Numbered from the stretch's first letter, positions 1-9,120 are shown. The stretch: DNA of 64,000 bases from Anaerobacillus arseniciselenatis (GCF_001865995.1 NZ_MLQQ01000002.1:1-64000), one strand, 5' to 3'. The notes: a model not told the origin generated them from the sequence alone. Program-made: numbers and translations.

Positions 1-1
1 T

Positions 2-157
2 GGCTTATATTTTATTACATTAGGTCTTTGGGAATTAAGAGAAGGAGTAAATAGAAATCAGTATGTAAAATACATGTTTACTGGCTTATTTTTGACTCTT
101 ATTTTAACGCAGTTACTTGGTCTTATTGGGAACTTTTTAAATTTCCAATTCGGATAA
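2..157 (+). CDS. C-terminal end of a small membrane protein (5' end outside window)
   Basis: Only the last 51 codons are present; the frame is open from the window edge and stops with TAA at 155-157. The residues form two hydrophobic stretches (about 1-9 and 27-50) joined by a charged linker containing LREGVNRNQYVKY, which suggests two membrane helices near the C terminus. The family is not recognised. It precedes another small membrane protein at 251, so the two may belong to one group of membrane genes. Confidence 0.5.
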   Translation, partial: GLYFITLGLWELREGVNRNQYVKYMFTGLFLTLILTQLLGLIGNFLNFQFG

Positions 158-250
158 TCACTAAGAATGTGAAAACGTACACTTAAACTAACGAAAGCGT
201 TAATTGAAAAATGCACAGATTTTTTGTCGGTAATTTTAGGGAGGAAATTA

Positions 251-724
251 ATGAAACAAAATAAAAAATACAAAGATATTCTGGTGGAAAATAAAGGGAC
301 TATAACTTCTTTATATGTTGGACTGATGTTGGTGTTTTATCTAGGGTATGTTTTATTGGATAATTATCGCTTAAATAAACCTGACCATTGGTTAAGTACC
401 AATTACCTTACTCAAGAAGATATTCAACGTATTCAAGGGTTAGGAACATGGACATCCGTTGTTGAATTCTTATTTATAGGTTTATTTATTCTCACAGCTA
501 TAACACTCTTTTATTATCGAAAAAAAAGAAGTGCGTTAAGTTATTTTTTAATTTTGCACCTAAGCTTGTTTCTTGCCATATTTGGATTAGGTTACGTTTT
601 ATCATTTTTCCTAACCGCACCTATTGGAAATTTAACACAGCCCTTAATACTACCAACGTTTCTATTACTAATAATAGCCATTTATTCTATTTTTGTTAGA
701 CTAAGAGGGCAGTTAGAGAATTAA
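251..724 (+). CDS. Putative four-helix membrane protein, 157 aa
   Basis: ATG at 251 is chosen over an in-frame upstream start at 224 because GGGAGG (about 239-244) sits at the right distance. The protein has hydrophobic segments near residues 15-35, 73-93, 100-122 and 130-150, with a polar loop (about 37-65) between the first two and short basic tails. No catalytic or binding motif is visible and the family is not recognised. It lies about 90 bp after another membrane gene on the same strand. Confidence 0.6.
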   Translation: MKQNKKYKDILVENKGTITSLYVGLMLVFYLGYVLLDNYRLNKPDHWLSTNYLTQEDIQRIQGLGTWTSVVEFLFIGLFILTAITLFYYRKKRSALSYFLILHLSLFLAIFGLGYVLSFFLTAPIGNLTQPLILPTFLLLIIAIYSIFVRLRGQLEN

Positions 725-837
725 ATAAATTACTATATCTTATTGTGCTAACGAGTGCGATAGTTAAAAAAAAATTAAAACCATATATGGAATGCCCTGA
801 CTTTTATTTGATATAATTTAACTGAGGTGATATTTAA

Positions 838-927
838 ATGAACCCATTTAGTGATCACGCCAAAAAAGAATTATATAATGCTCTTCAAGGGAAAGAATCA
901 GGTATTTTTGTTATTAATGGAGACTAA
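838..927 (+). CDS. Small hypothetical protein, 29 aa
   Basis: A short frame with a good ribosome binding site (GAGGTGAT, 8 nt before ATG) and a TATAAT-like box about 25 bp upstream. The peptide is soluble and charged (starts MNPFSDHAKKELYNAL). It may be an intact microprotein or the N-terminal stub of a truncated gene. A second small frame follows 25 bp later. No family recognised. Confidence 0.35.
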   Translation: MNPFSDHAKKELYNALQGKESGIFVINGD

Positions 928-952
928 CATATGGAAAAAGTAGGTGAACAAA

Positions 953-1102
953 GTGGGGAAATATCAATTGGATGCCAAAGGTCAGGTAGCTGTGACAAAG
1001 TTTCATGAAAAACAGACTCCTGCCAAATTTGATAAAAAGCAGCACCTTGAAAAAATACGTGCGGAGTATTTGAAAAAGAAGCAAAAACAAACAGATAAAT
1101 AA
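953..1102 (+). CDS. Small basic hypothetical protein, 49 aa, GTG start
   Basis: The GTG at 953 has AGGTG seven bases upstream and the stop is followed at once by an intrinsic terminator (1111-1141), which supports a real transcript end. The protein is very lysine-rich, with a helical C terminus (LEKIRAEYLKKKQKQTDK) and no membrane segment. Such small basic proteins are common in Bacillus but no family is recognised. It may be co-transcribed with the 29-aa frame upstream. Confidence 0.4.
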   Translation: MGKYQLDAKGQVAVTKFHEKQTPAKFDKKQHLEKIRAEYLKKKQKQTDK

Positions 1103-1110
1103 TATGAATG

Positions 1111-1141
1111 AAAACATAGGAAAATCTCCCTATGTTTTTCT
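1111..1141 (+). terminator. Intrinsic terminator after the small-ORF pair
   Basis: AAAACATAGG (1111-1120) pairs perfectly with CCTATGTTTT (1129-1138) across an 8-nt loop, and the right arm runs into a T-rich tract. Confidence 0.75.
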
Positions 1142-1329
1142 TATTAATCGAGTTTACTTTTTTAGATCCAGAGGGGAATATTATCTTTAATCAAGATGTA
1201 CATGAAGGTACAGAGTATAGTGAAATAATAGAAGAGGATTTTCCAAAAGGAATTTATGATTTAAAAAATAGCTCTAAAAATGTTAGGGGAGTCGAGTTAG
1301 TAATAGAGTTGTATACGGATTTTCAATAA
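1132..1329 (+). pseudogene. Fragment: C-terminal piece of an unknown protein
   Basis: The first possible ATG of this 65-codon frame lies inside the arm of the terminator at 1111-1141 and has no ribosome binding site, so it is unlikely to be expressed as read. The encoded text (EFTFLDPEGNIIFNQDVHEG near the start) resembles the beta-strand-rich end of a small secreted or lipoprotein domain. A remnant whose 5' part was lost is the simplest reading. Confidence 0.35.
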
Positions 1330-1352
1330 CGAAAACGATTGGAGAGAATTTT

Positions 1353-2096
1353 GTGGATAACGAACAGGTAGTGATTGTAACAGGAGCGAGCAATGGTATT
1401 GGTTGTGAAATAGGCAAGGCCTATGTAGAGAAGGGTGCGCAGGTAATATTGGCAGATATCGATGATCAGAATGGACGAGAGCTAGAAGGACAACTTTCAA
1501 AGATTGGGAAAGCAACCTTTATAAAGACTGATGTCAGGAAACCGGAGCATATTCAAACTCTTATCGACGAAACGTTTGCTGCCTTTGGAAAAATAGATGT
1601 GTTGATCAATAATGCAGGTGTATCCCGCTTTAAAAATATGTTTGAGCTCACCCTTGAAGACTGGGATGATGTCATAAATATTAATCTTCGAGGCTACTTC
1701 CTTTGTGCAAGAGAAGTCGCGCGCGTAATGAAAAAGCAGGATCATGGTGGTTCTATTGTTAACATTGCTTCAACGCGAGCGTTTATGTCAGAGATGAACT
1801 CAGAGGCATACGCAGCTTCAAAAGGTGGTGTCATTGCCTTAACGCATGCGCTCGCTCTCTCTTTAAGCAAATATCACATTACTGCAAATGCTATCAGCCC
1901 TGGCTGGATTGAAACAGAGGATTATGAATCATTACGGAAGATCGACCATCAACAGCATCCATCCAAACGAGTAGGCAGGCCATCTGATATTGCGCGTGCA
2001 TGCTTATTTTTAACTGATCCTTTAAATGACTTTATAACAGGCGAGAACATAATAATTGACGGAGGTATGACGCGAAAGATGATTTATGAGTATTAA
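1353..2096 (+). CDS. SDR family NAD(P)-dependent oxidoreductase, 247 aa
   Basis: A classical short-chain dehydrogenase. The cofactor motif TGASNGIG is at about residue 10, an Asp after beta-2 (LADIDD) suggests NAD(H) preference, NNAG is at about 88, and the active site has Ser (NIAS) with YAASK. The C terminus FITGENIIIDGGMTRKM is typical of the family. GTG at 1353 is preceded by GGAGAG. Length is normal. The substrate cannot be told from sequence. It stands alone between a gene fragment and a hypothetical gene. Confidence 0.85.
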   Translation: MDNEQVVIVTGASNGIGCEIGKAYVEKGAQVILADIDDQNGRELEGQLSKIGKATFIKTDVRKPEHIQTLIDETFAAFGKIDVLINNAGVSRFKNMFELTLEDWDDVININLRGYFLCAREVARVMKKQDHGGSIVNIASTRAFMSEMNSEAYAASKGGVIALTHALALSLSKYHITANAISPGWIETEDYESLRKIDHQQHPSKRVGRPSDIARACLFLTDPLNDFITGENIIIDGGMTRKMIYEY

Positions 2097-2806
2097 AGAA
2101 GGTTTTAACGAAGGGAAAAACGGATTGTACCTTAGTAAATGGAAAAAGTGATATTTCAACTTTAAAAAACAAAAAACTAAATGAACTTGAAAAAATTGGT
2201 TTTTCTAAAAGGGAAATAAATGCTCTTAAAGATGCTAATTTGGAAACATTAACTTTTCGTGATTTTGTTAGCTTGTTAGAGCTTCATGATAATAAAATAG
2301 TACAACCTGAAGATTTAATATCGAGTGATGTTTACCAACTCATTGAAATAAAAGAAGGTGTTGTTTCAATTGTTGTAAGACTAGTCGAAACAATTCATTT
2401 CAATGAAGGCGGAAGTAAAACTTTTTACACTAAATTTGAATATACAGTGGATATTCAAAAGCCTATGTTTTGGCAATCAAGAGACGAATTTAAAATTATT
2501 TTTAATAATTGGTATTCTTTATTTGAGTATGCGAAACTTCACTACACTTCATCAAAAGGTGAGGTTTATGAGCAATATATAACGAGGAAAAAAACAAGCT
2601 CAGGTGTTGTACCATTTGAATTTGCAGTAAGACAAAAAATTGATGGAGATACTTATTATTTATCAGGGATTTCTGGTTTGGCTATTATGAAAAGTCAACA
2701 TAATCTATCTCTTTACTTAGGATACAATCACAAACAGTTCATTACAAACAATGTCTTAGGCGAACATTGGTCAGATTGGAATTGGGATATTAATTTTAAT
2801 GAATAA
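2090..2806 (+). CDS. Hypothetical protein, start uncertain, possibly 5'-truncated
   Basis: The frame is open from 2090 (a GTG without a ribosome binding site) to TAA at 2804-2806; the next candidate is TTG at 2240, also without a clear site. The upstream part reads like protein (LNELEKIGFSKREINALKDAN), so coding probably once began earlier and the N terminus may have been lost next to the SDR gene. The body (about 190 aa) is a soluble alpha/beta protein with several aromatic pairs (WSDWNWD at the end). No family recognised. Confidence 0.45.
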   Translation, partial: VLKKVLTKGKTDCTLVNGKSDISTLKNKKLNELEKIGFSKREINALKDANLETLTFRDFVSLLELHDNKIVQPEDLISSDVYQLIEIKEGVVSIVVRLVETIHFNEGGSKTFYTKFEYTVDIQKPMFWQSRDEFKIIFNNWYSLFEYAKLHYTSSKGEVYEQYITRKKTSSGVVPFEFAVRQKIDGDTYYLSGISGLAIMKSQHNLSLYLGYNHKQFITNNVLGEHWSDWNWDINFNE

Positions 2807-2973
2807 AGCGATGCCGTTGTTATATTTAGCAAATGAATTTCTTTATGTAGATTAAGTTGGTATAGTATGATTTATTTGTGAAATATTTAATGAAACTGAT
2901 TGATGAACAGAACACTAGATTCATAAAGTTAGAAGTATAGAAATTGAAATGAAAAATAGGGGGATATTTAAGT

Positions 2974-4002
2974 ATGGAGCATAAGTATAGCAATGGTGAT
3001 TTGGCCATTGAAGCAAAAGGTCTCGTTAAAGTTTTTGGTGAAAATCGAGCGGTTGACGGTGTTGACTTAGCGGTACCTAAAGGGACGGTTTATGGATTTT
3101 TAGGGCCAAATGGAGCAGGGAAGACAACGACTGTTCAAATGTTGGCGACTTTATTACGTCCTGATGCAGGGAGTGCATACATTCTCGGTCATAATCTCAT
3201 TGAAGAGGCAAATGTGGTACGTAAAAAAGTGAGTTTAACAGGTCAATTCGCTTCTGTAGATGGGGATCTTTCAGGGGTGGAAAATCTAATTTTGATAGGA
3301 AGACTGCTAGGTTACTCAAGGCGAGAGGCAAAAGAGCGTGCGATGGAATTATTAACTGCTTTTGGTTTAAAAGATGCAGCAAAGCTTCAAGTTAAGAATT
3401 ACTCTGGAGGTATGAAGCGACGGATTGATATTGCCGCAAGCATCGTTGTTTCTCCTGAATTACTTTTTCTTGATGAACCGACTACTGGTCTAGATCCCCG
3501 TAGCAGAAATCAAGTGTGGGACATCATTAGGGTGCTAGTGAGTACAGGTACAACCGTTTTATTAACAACACAGTATCTTGAAGAAGCGGATCAACTAGCG
3601 GACCGAATTGCTGTTATTGACCAAGGGAAAATTATTGCTGAAGGGACGAGTGGTGAGTTAAAAGCATCCGTTGGAACAGGGAAACTCCTTGTTCGACTGT
3701 TGGATTCAGAACAAAGATCTAAAGCTTGTGAAATATTAACAGAGAAGCTTGGGGTGAACGTACAACTGGCCTCTGATCCTGTAGCACTTGTCGCCCAAGT
3801 GACAGATACGGAACTTGTGACAGATGCACTTGGAGAATTAGTTCGCTCGAATATAACCGTCACCGATTTTTCACTCGGACAGCCAAGTCTTGATGAAGTG
3901 TTTTTAACCTTAACAGGAAGACCAGTTGAAGAGAATACTGAAGAGAACGAGAGAACAACAGAAAGGGGGAAGAGCAATGAACCAATCAGGGACGAAGCAT
4001 GA
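2974..4002 (+). CDS. ABC transporter ATP-binding protein, DrrA-type exporter, 342 aa
   Basis: The ATPase half of an ABC-2 type drug exporter. Walker A is GPNGAGKTT (about 44-52), the signature is YSGGMKRR (about 146), Walker B is [12 protein letters not shown] and the H-loop position carries Gln (TTQYLEEAD), as in the daunorubicin-resistance DrrA group. A C-terminal extension (about 230-342) matches the DrrA regulatory domain. ATG at 2974 follows AGGGGGA. It overlaps the permease gene by 26 bp, so the two are translated together. Likely substrate: a hydrophobic compound or antibiotic; which one is unknown. Confidence 0.9.
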   Translation: MEHKYSNGDLAIEAKGLVKVFGENRAVDGVDLAVPKGTVYGFLGPNGAGKTTTVQMLATLLRPDAGSAYILGHNLIEEANVVRKKVSLTGQFASVDGDLSGVENLILIGRLLGYSRREAKERAMELLTAFGLKDAAKLQVKNYSGGMKRRIDIAASIVVSPELLFLDEPTTGLDPRSRNQVWDIIRVLVSTGTTVLLTTQYLEEADQLADRIAVIDQGKIIAEGTSGELKASVGTGKLLVRLLDSEQRSKACEILTEKLGVNVQLASDPVALVAQVTDTELVTDALGELVRSNITVTDFSLGQPSLDEVFLTLTGRPVEENTEENERTTERGKSNEPIRDEA

Positions 4003-4813
4003 ATTTGAAGGGAATGAAGAGATTCGTAATGCTTTATCTGACCGAAAACGTCCTAAGAAACCAAACGGGGTTTCAACCTCGCTTACATTTGGTTGGCGAG
4101 CATTGTTAAAAATAAAATATGTTCCTGAACAAATGTTGGATGTCACTGCTTTTCCAATCATGTTTTTACTCATGTTTACTTATTTATTTGGTGGAGCGAT
4201 CGCTGGATCAACGAGTGAATATTTACAATTCCTTCTTCCAGGTATTCTAGCGATGACAGTCGTTACAATTACAATGTATACAGGAATTGAGCTTAATAAT
4301 GACATCACAAAGGGGGTATTTGACCGTTTTCGAACCTTACCAATTTGGGGCCCTTCTGTTCTTGTTGGGATGTTACTTGTTGATACAGTAAGATACACAT
4401 TGGCCTCAGTAATCATGATTACTCTTGGAATTATTATGGGCTTCAGAGCTGACGGTGGTATCGTTGGAGTATTGTTGGGAGTTGGACTATTGCTAGTTTT
4501 TTCATTCAGTCTTTCTTGGATATGGACGACGCTAGGTTTAATTCTCCGTTCAGAAAAATCATTGATGGGAGTTAGTATGTTGGTCTTGTTTCCTTTAACA
4601 TTTGTAAGTAACGTTTTCGTGGATCCAAGAACACTACCAACATGGCTCGAAGCATTTGTTGATGTTAATCCAATTTCCCTTCTTGTTACAGCAACAAGAG
4701 GATTGATGCACGGGGTGGCGACGTTTGAAGAAGTCGCATCGGTTATCATCATTTCAGTTGTTATCACGGCAATATTTGCTCCAGTGACAATGTATTTATA
4801 TCGTAAAAAATGA
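3977..4813 (+). CDS. ABC-2 type permease, DrrB-like, 278 aa
   Basis: The membrane partner of the ATPase at 2974. ATG at 3977 is chosen over an in-frame start at 3926 because of the strong AAAGGGGGA site and because it begins with a cytosolic polar stretch as in DrrB. Six hydrophobic segments follow, with the conserved ABC-2 region [19 protein letters not shown] between helices 2 and 3 and a late [20 protein letters not shown] loop typical of the family. Its stop codon coincides with the start of a chimeric scar (4811-4872). Confidence 0.88.
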   Translation: MNQSGTKHEFEGNEEIRNALSDRKRPKKPNGVSTSLTFGWRALLKIKYVPEQMLDVTAFPIMFLLMFTYLFGGAIAGSTSEYLQFLLPGILAMTVVTITMYTGIELNNDITKGVFDRFRTLPIWGPSVLVGMLLVDTVRYTLASVIMITLGIIMGFRADGGIVGVLLGVGLLLVFSFSLSWIWTTLGLILRSEKSLMGVSMLVLFPLTFVSNVFVDPRTLPTWLEAFVDVNPISLLVTATRGLMHGVATFEEVASVIIISVVITAIFAPVTMYLYRKK

Positions 4814-4872
4814 TCCGACATGGTTGATCATTGCCGCTGCTAAAAGAATTAAAATCGCAATGGATAGGGATT
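4811..4872 (+). other. Chimeric scar: fused copies of 33550-33580 and 34416-34451
   Basis: Bases 4811-4841 are identical to 33550-33580, and 4846-4872 are identical to 34425-34451; between them GCTAAAAG corresponds to GCTAAAAAGG at 34416 with two bases missing. Both pieces are in the same order and orientation as at the 33-34 kb locus, where they are separated by about 840 bp. Both junction sides share GCT. This is what an old duplicate of that locus would leave after an internal deletion at a short direct repeat. It has no coding role. Confidence 0.85.
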
Positions 4873-4978
4873 TTGTTACCAAAAACATGCAAATTTTTAT
4901 ATAATATACATAATGAAACCGAATGAGATACAGGCTCTTTTTACATATCGGGTGATTTTAAAAAAAACTACGCTGATT

Positions 4979-5008
4979 TGAAACTTCTTTGTAAGTGATT
5001 ACGTATAA
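4979..5008 (+). promoter_or_regulatory. ECF sigma-W-like promoter of the pspA operon
   Basis: TGAAAC (4979-4984), a 17-nt spacer, then CGTATAA (5002-5008). In B. subtilis the homologous ydjF operon belongs to the sigma-W regulon, whose promoters read TGAAAC, about 16 nt, CGTA. The box lies about 130 bp upstream of pspA, leaving a long 5' UTR. Confidence 0.75.
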
Positions 5009-5133
5009 TTAAGAGCATAATTCCTTATTAACATGTTATTTTTTGCAAAAGTATATAAAGACAACGAAGTGAATTACATTTTCTATTAGGAAAGGTGCGC
5101 TTTATTAAATAAATGGGGAAAAGGGTGGATCAC

Positions 5134-5811
5134 ATGAGTATTATTAGACGGTTTAGAGATGTTATGGCAAGCAATTTCAATGCGTTATTAGACAAGGCCG
5201 AAAATCCTGAAAAAATGTTGGACCAATGTTTGAGAGACCTACGAAGTGACTATGGCAAAGTAAAAGCGGAAACTGCTGCAATCATGGCTGAAGAGCAGCG
5301 GGCAAAAAGAGTATTAGATGAATGTATAGAAGAGATGGAGAAGCTGCAACGTTTTGCGATTAAGGCTTTAGAACAAAATAATGAATCGGATGCACGTAAA
5401 TTTTTAGAAAGAAGATCGCAACTTTCTTTAAAAGAAGCAGATCTTAAAAGTTCTTATGAACTAGCAGTCTCTAATTCCCAAAAAATGCGTGAAATGCATA
5501 GTAAGCTTCAAGAAGACATTAAAGATTTAGAGTCACGTAAAGTTATGCTTAAAGGAAAGTTGTCCGCTGCGAAAGCGCAAGAAAGAATGAATAACATGAG
5601 CTCACCTATGGATGGTTCTTCTAGGTCAACATTTGACCGGATGGAGGAGAAGGTGAACAAAGCGCTAGATACTGCGAATGCAATGGCTGAGCTTAATACT
5701 CCTAAAGATGAAATCGGTGATTTAATGGCTAAATATTCCGAAGGTTCATCGACAGACCCGAGCATTGACGATGAATTAGAAGCTTTGAAAAAAAGCTTAA
5801 AAGATAAGTAA
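5134..5811 (+). CDS. pspA: PspA/IM30 family envelope-stress protein, 225 aa
   Basis: Begins MSIIRRFRDVMASNFNALLD, the amphipathic helix that binds stressed membrane, followed by the long heptad-rich coiled coil (about 25-190) with ENPEKMLDQ typical of PspA/Vipp1. Length matches the family (about 220-230 aa). ATG at 5134 is chosen over 5113 because AGGGTGG is just upstream. It is the first gene of a cluster equal to B. subtilis ydjF-ydjG-ydjH-ydjI and has a sigma-W-like promoter, so induction by cell-envelope damage is expected. Confidence 0.92.
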   Translation: MSIIRRFRDVMASNFNALLDKAENPEKMLDQCLRDLRSDYGKVKAETAAIMAEEQRAKRVLDECIEEMEKLQRFAIKALEQNNESDARKFLERRSQLSLKEADLKSSYELAVSNSQKMREMHSKLQEDIKDLESRKVMLKGKLSAAKAQERMNNMSSPMDGSSRSTFDRMEEKVNKALDTANAMAELNTPKDEIGDLMAKYSEGSSTDPSIDDELEALKKSLKDK

Positions 5812-5824
5812 GTAGTTTTAGTTG

Positions 5825-5854
5825 AGCTGTAGTCTGTTGGCTACGGCTTCTTTT
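5825..5854 (+). terminator. Hairpin between pspA and ydjG
   Basis: AGCTGTAG (5825-5832) pairs with CTACGGCT (5841-5848, one U-G pair) and is followed by TCTTTT. The tract is short, so partial termination that lowers ydjGHI relative to pspA is more likely than a full stop. Confidence 0.5.
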
Positions 5855-5891
5855 AGGAAATATCACGGTTAGTAAAAGGAGTTTTGAAAAG

Positions 5892-6917
5892 ATGATTATT
5901 CATTATAAGTGTCCAGACTGTGGATCAGATATGAGATTTGATAGTTATTCAGGGCATCTCGCATGTGACAGCTGTGGGCGAGAAGATAATATCGATTCGT
6001 ATCCAAAAGAGTTTTTAACTCATGAGTTTGAGGAAGGCGAGGCAATCGAATATCAATGTAATAACTGTGGAGCCGTAGTGTTAACGGAAGCTGACACAGT
6101 TTCAACGAATTGCTGCTTTTGTGGTGCGGGGGTTGTTATCGCAGATCGAGTGTCTGGTAGTCTTGCCCCATCCAAAGTGATTCCTTTTTCAATTAGTAAA
6201 GATCAGGCGAAAGAGGCTTTTAAAAAGTGGTGCGGAAAAGGTTATTTGTTACCGAAGGATTTTGCCAATGCTGATCGTATAAAAAGTATTACAGGAATGT
6301 ACGTCCCATTTTGGCTTTATGACTTACGTAGTAAAGGAGATGCCGATGCCGTTTGTACGAAAAAAAGAACGTATACTCAAGGTGACTACATCTATACAGA
6401 AACGAGTTACTTCGATGTTCACCGTCAAGTAGATTTGCGATATGCAAAAGTACCAGTGGATGCCTCTGAAAAACTCGATGATAAAATCATGGATAAGCTA
6501 GAGCCCTATGATTATGGAAATTTAAAAGATTTTAATACCCCATACTTAGTCGGTTATTTAGCTGAAAAATATAATTATGATGACAAACAATTATTTCCAA
6601 GAGTGAAGTCTAGAGTAGAGAAGTATGTAAATTCATATATCGATAGTACAATTAGAGGTTATGCAACTACCTCATATAAGCGTAAAGACATAAATACGGA
6701 GCAGACGAACGCTGAATATACACTTATTCCTGTGTGGATGGTTAGTTATGACTTTGATAAAAAAGAACATATTTTTGCCATGAATGGCCAGACAGGAAAA
6801 ATTGTCGGAAAGCCCCCAATCAGTAAAAAAAGAGTAGCGGCTTGGTTTGCTGGAGTTAGTAGTATTACATTTGTGACCCTTAAAACGATTGCCTGGTTTA
6901 TGGGAGGTGGGATATAG
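5892..6917 (+). CDS. ydjG: TFIIB-type zinc-ribbon membrane protein YdjG, 341 aa
   Basis: Two zinc ribbons lead the protein: CPDCGSD...CDSCGRED (about 6-31) and CNNCGAV...CCFCGAG (about 55-77). A soluble beta-rich middle follows and one C-terminal helix (about 318-340) may anchor it in the membrane. AAAGGAG precedes the ATG. Gene order matches B. subtilis, where YdjG and YdjH bring the SPFH protein YdjI and PspA to the membrane. The stop overlaps the ydjH start by one base, indicating translational coupling. Confidence 0.85.
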   Translation: MIIHYKCPDCGSDMRFDSYSGHLACDSCGREDNIDSYPKEFLTHEFEEGEAIEYQCNNCGAVVLTEADTVSTNCCFCGAGVVIADRVSGSLAPSKVIPFSISKDQAKEAFKKWCGKGYLLPKDFANADRIKSITGMYVPFWLYDLRSKGDADAVCTKKRTYTQGDYIYTETSYFDVHRQVDLRYAKVPVDASEKLDDKIMDKLEPYDYGNLKDFNTPYLVGYLAEKYNYDDKQLFPRVKSRVEKYVNSYIDSTIRGYATTSYKRKDINTEQTNAEYTLIPVWMVSYDFDKKEHIFAMNGQTGKIVGKPPISKKRVAAWFAGVSSITFVTLKTIAWFMGGGI

Positions 6918-7774
6918 TGAATGTTTTTAAAACTACTATAAAAATAACTTCCTGTTTCGCACTTATTTTAATGTTTTTTATATTTTCCGGAACTTCGTTA
7001 GCAGCTAGTAATCAACTAATCTATGATTTTGCAGAACTTTTAACTAATGAAGAAGTAGAACAGTTAGAAAGCTTAGCTTCGTCATATGGTCAAGAAACCG
7101 AAGTTGATATTGTCATATTAACAGCTAATCATACTGATGGGAAATCGATCGAACAATTTATGGGAGATTTTTACGATGAAAAAGGTTTAGGCTTCGACAA
7201 ACCACATGGAAATACAGTAATTTTAACGATTGATATGAACGAGCGAGAAGTGTATGTAGCTGGTTTTTATAAAGGTGAGGAATATATTAATAACTATAGA
7301 GCGGATTTGATTCGTGAAGAGATTACACCTTATCTATCCGAGGGCGATTTTTACGGCGCTTTTAAAAATTATATGGACTTAACAAAACATTATCTGGGGA
7401 TTGAACCAGAAGCTCCTTCGCAGCCAAATGTTAGTCCGCCCAATAATCAGGCAGGTCCACCCAATAACTACAACCCGAATGAAGAAAATATCTTTTTAAA
7501 TCCTATCTTTCAATTTCTATCTTCTATATTTATGGGGGCTTTAGTTGTTGGGATTATGGCTTACCGATCAAGCCCTAAAAAAACGACGAATTCTCGTACG
7601 TATTTAGATGAAGGACGTTCTGCTGTCACAGCAAGGCGTGATTCGTTCATTAGAAAAACGGTGTCAAAAGTAAGGAAGCCAAAAAATAATAACAATAGAA
7701 GTGGTGGCGGCTTTGGCGGTGGCGGTTTTACAGGAGGTGGCCGTTCACATAGTGGGAGTAAAGGACGGTTTTAA
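6917..7774 (+). CDS. ydjH: TPM-domain membrane protein YdjH, 285 aa
   Basis: GTG at 6917 overlaps the preceding TAG. A signal sequence (about 1-30, ending SLAAS) is followed by a TPM domain (about 34-150, IYDFAELLTNEEVEQLE), a proline/asparagine linker, one membrane helix (about 195-212) and a basic tail ending in a glycine-rich stretch (GGGFGGGGFTGGG). This is the usual build of the YgcG/YdjH family and the third gene of the PspA operon. Confidence 0.85.
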   Translation: MNVFKTTIKITSCFALILMFFIFSGTSLAASNQLIYDFAELLTNEEVEQLESLASSYGQETEVDIVILTANHTDGKSIEQFMGDFYDEKGLGFDKPHGNTVILTIDMNEREVYVAGFYKGEEYINNYRADLIREEITPYLSEGDFYGAFKNYMDLTKHYLGIEPEAPSQPNVSPPNNQAGPPNNYNPNEENIFLNPIFQFLSSIFMGALVVGIMAYRSSPKKTTNSRTYLDEGRSAVTARRDSFIRKTVSKVRKPKNNNNRSGGGFGGGGFTGGGRSHSGSKGRF

Positions 7775-7840
7775 ATAGTGAGTGGTGGTCATTGGAATGG
7801 TTTAGCCGAAAAATATTTAACTTACGAGAGGAGAAAACTG

Positions 7841-8908
7841 ATGTTTTTTAGAAATCAATTTGCAAATGTAGTAGAATGGGAAGAATTTAGAGATGATATG
7901 ATTTTTTGGAAGTGGAGTAATAAAGAAATAAAAAGAGGAAGTAAGCTCATTATTCGTGCGGGGCAGGATGCCATTTTTTTACACTCGGGAAGAATTGAAG
8001 GGATCTTTAAGGAAGAAGGTAGTTACGATATTGAATCGCAGATCGTTCCATTTTTATCGACGCTAAAGGGCTTTAAATTTGGTTTTAATAGTGGCATGAG
8101 AGCGGAAGTTTTATTCGTAAATACAAAGGAGTTTATCGTTAAATGGGGAACGAAAAATGCAATAAATATCCCGAATGCTCAACTTCCAGGTGGCCTTCCG
8201 ATCAGAGCAAATGGAACTTTTCATGTGAAGGTTAATGATTACATTGCGTTAATCGATAAAATTGCCGGCATTAAAAATAGCTACTATGTAGAAGATATCA
8301 AGTTAAGGATTACTTCAGTATTAGATCAACTTTTAATGAAATGGATTTCACTTGAAGGAAAGGATATGTTTAATCTTCAAGCAAATGCCTTTGATATTGC
8401 CAATGGAATTAGAGAAGATTTGGATCAGAGCATCATTAATGACGGGCTGACGATTACAAAGTTTACGGTGATGAGCTTTAATTATCCAGAAAAGATCCAA
8501 AAAATGATTACGAAAACGGCTTCTCATTCGATGGTCGGTGATCTTGGAAAATATCAGCAAACCGAAATGGTTGACGGCATGGCTTCAGGAAAAGTTCAAG
8601 GTGGTGGAGCAGCTTCTGATATGGCTGGAATGATGATGGGAATGAATATCGCTAATGAAATGATGAAAAATATGAACCAAAACCAAGCTCAGAACCAAAA
8701 TCAGAACCAAAATCAAGAGCTAACGAATCAGGGGCAAGGTAATCAGAATAATGTTCAAACAAATCAAGGGCATGGAAATCAAAATCAGACTCAAGCCCCT
8801 CAAAGTCAACAATCACCACCAGCAAACAGACCGAATTTCTGTCCGAATTGCGGGACAAAAACAGGAGAAGGGAATTTTTGCTCTAATTGCGGCCATAAAT
8901 TAGTTTGA
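7841..8908 (+). CDS. ydjI: SPFH-domain protein YdjI (virion-core-like), 355 aa
   Basis: ATG at 7841 is preceded by GAGAGGAG and gives the family start MFFRNQFANVVEW; an in-frame ATG-less extension to 7778 is rejected. The SPFH/band-7-like domain spans about 30-230. A Met/Gly stretch and an Asn/Gln-rich low-complexity region (about 275-330) follow, then a zinc ribbon FCPNCGTK...FCSNCGHKLV at the C terminus. It completes the pspA-ydjGHI set; in B. subtilis YdjI links PspA to the membrane partners. Confidence 0.88.
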   Translation: MFFRNQFANVVEWEEFRDDMIFWKWSNKEIKRGSKLIIRAGQDAIFLHSGRIEGIFKEEGSYDIESQIVPFLSTLKGFKFGFNSGMRAEVLFVNTKEFIVKWGTKNAINIPNAQLPGGLPIRANGTFHVKVNDYIALIDKIAGIKNSYYVEDIKLRITSVLDQLLMKWISLEGKDMFNLQANAFDIANGIREDLDQSIINDGLTITKFTVMSFNYPEKIQKMITKTASHSMVGDLGKYQQTEMVDGMASGKVQGGGAASDMAGMMMGMNIANEMMKNMNQNQAQNQNQNQNQELTNQGQGNQNNVQTNQGHGNQNQTQAPQSQQSPPANRPNFCPNCGTKTGEGNFCSNCGHKLV

Positions 8909-8917
8909 CACCATGGT

Positions 8918-9120
8918 GCCGGCAAGAAAAGCGCAAGCGCCTTGGTCAGCTTCGAAAAGCGTTGGAGGGCCAGCAACGTTTTGCCTCCTCTTCGAGATTC
9001 TCCCTCGTGAATAGGCAAATCTTGATGGACCGAAACGCTCGAGAAGCTAGGCGCTGCTCCTGCGATTACTCGTCGCAAAACTTGCACCGTAGCAAATTCA
9101 GTGAAGTGTCTTGGAGCTAG
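8918..9120 (+). repeat. Structured non-coding repeat, GC-richer than surroundings
   Basis: The stretch opens with AAAAGCGCAAGCGCCTTGG and contains complementary AGCGCC/GGCGCT pieces near its ends, with GCGTTGGAGGGCCAGCAACG and a matching inverted segment inside. Similar AAGCGCAAGCGCC blocks are scattered between genes in many Bacillaceae. It follows ydjI directly. A 71-codon frame inside is not believed to be a gene. Confidence 0.5.

Noticed and set aside
4180-4821. 213-codon frame on the minus strand
   Set aside because: Shadow of the DrrB-like permease gene with no start signal.
8905-9120. 71-codon open frame after ydjI
   Set aside because: It lies in a structured non-coding repeat, has no ribosome binding site and no protein-like pattern.
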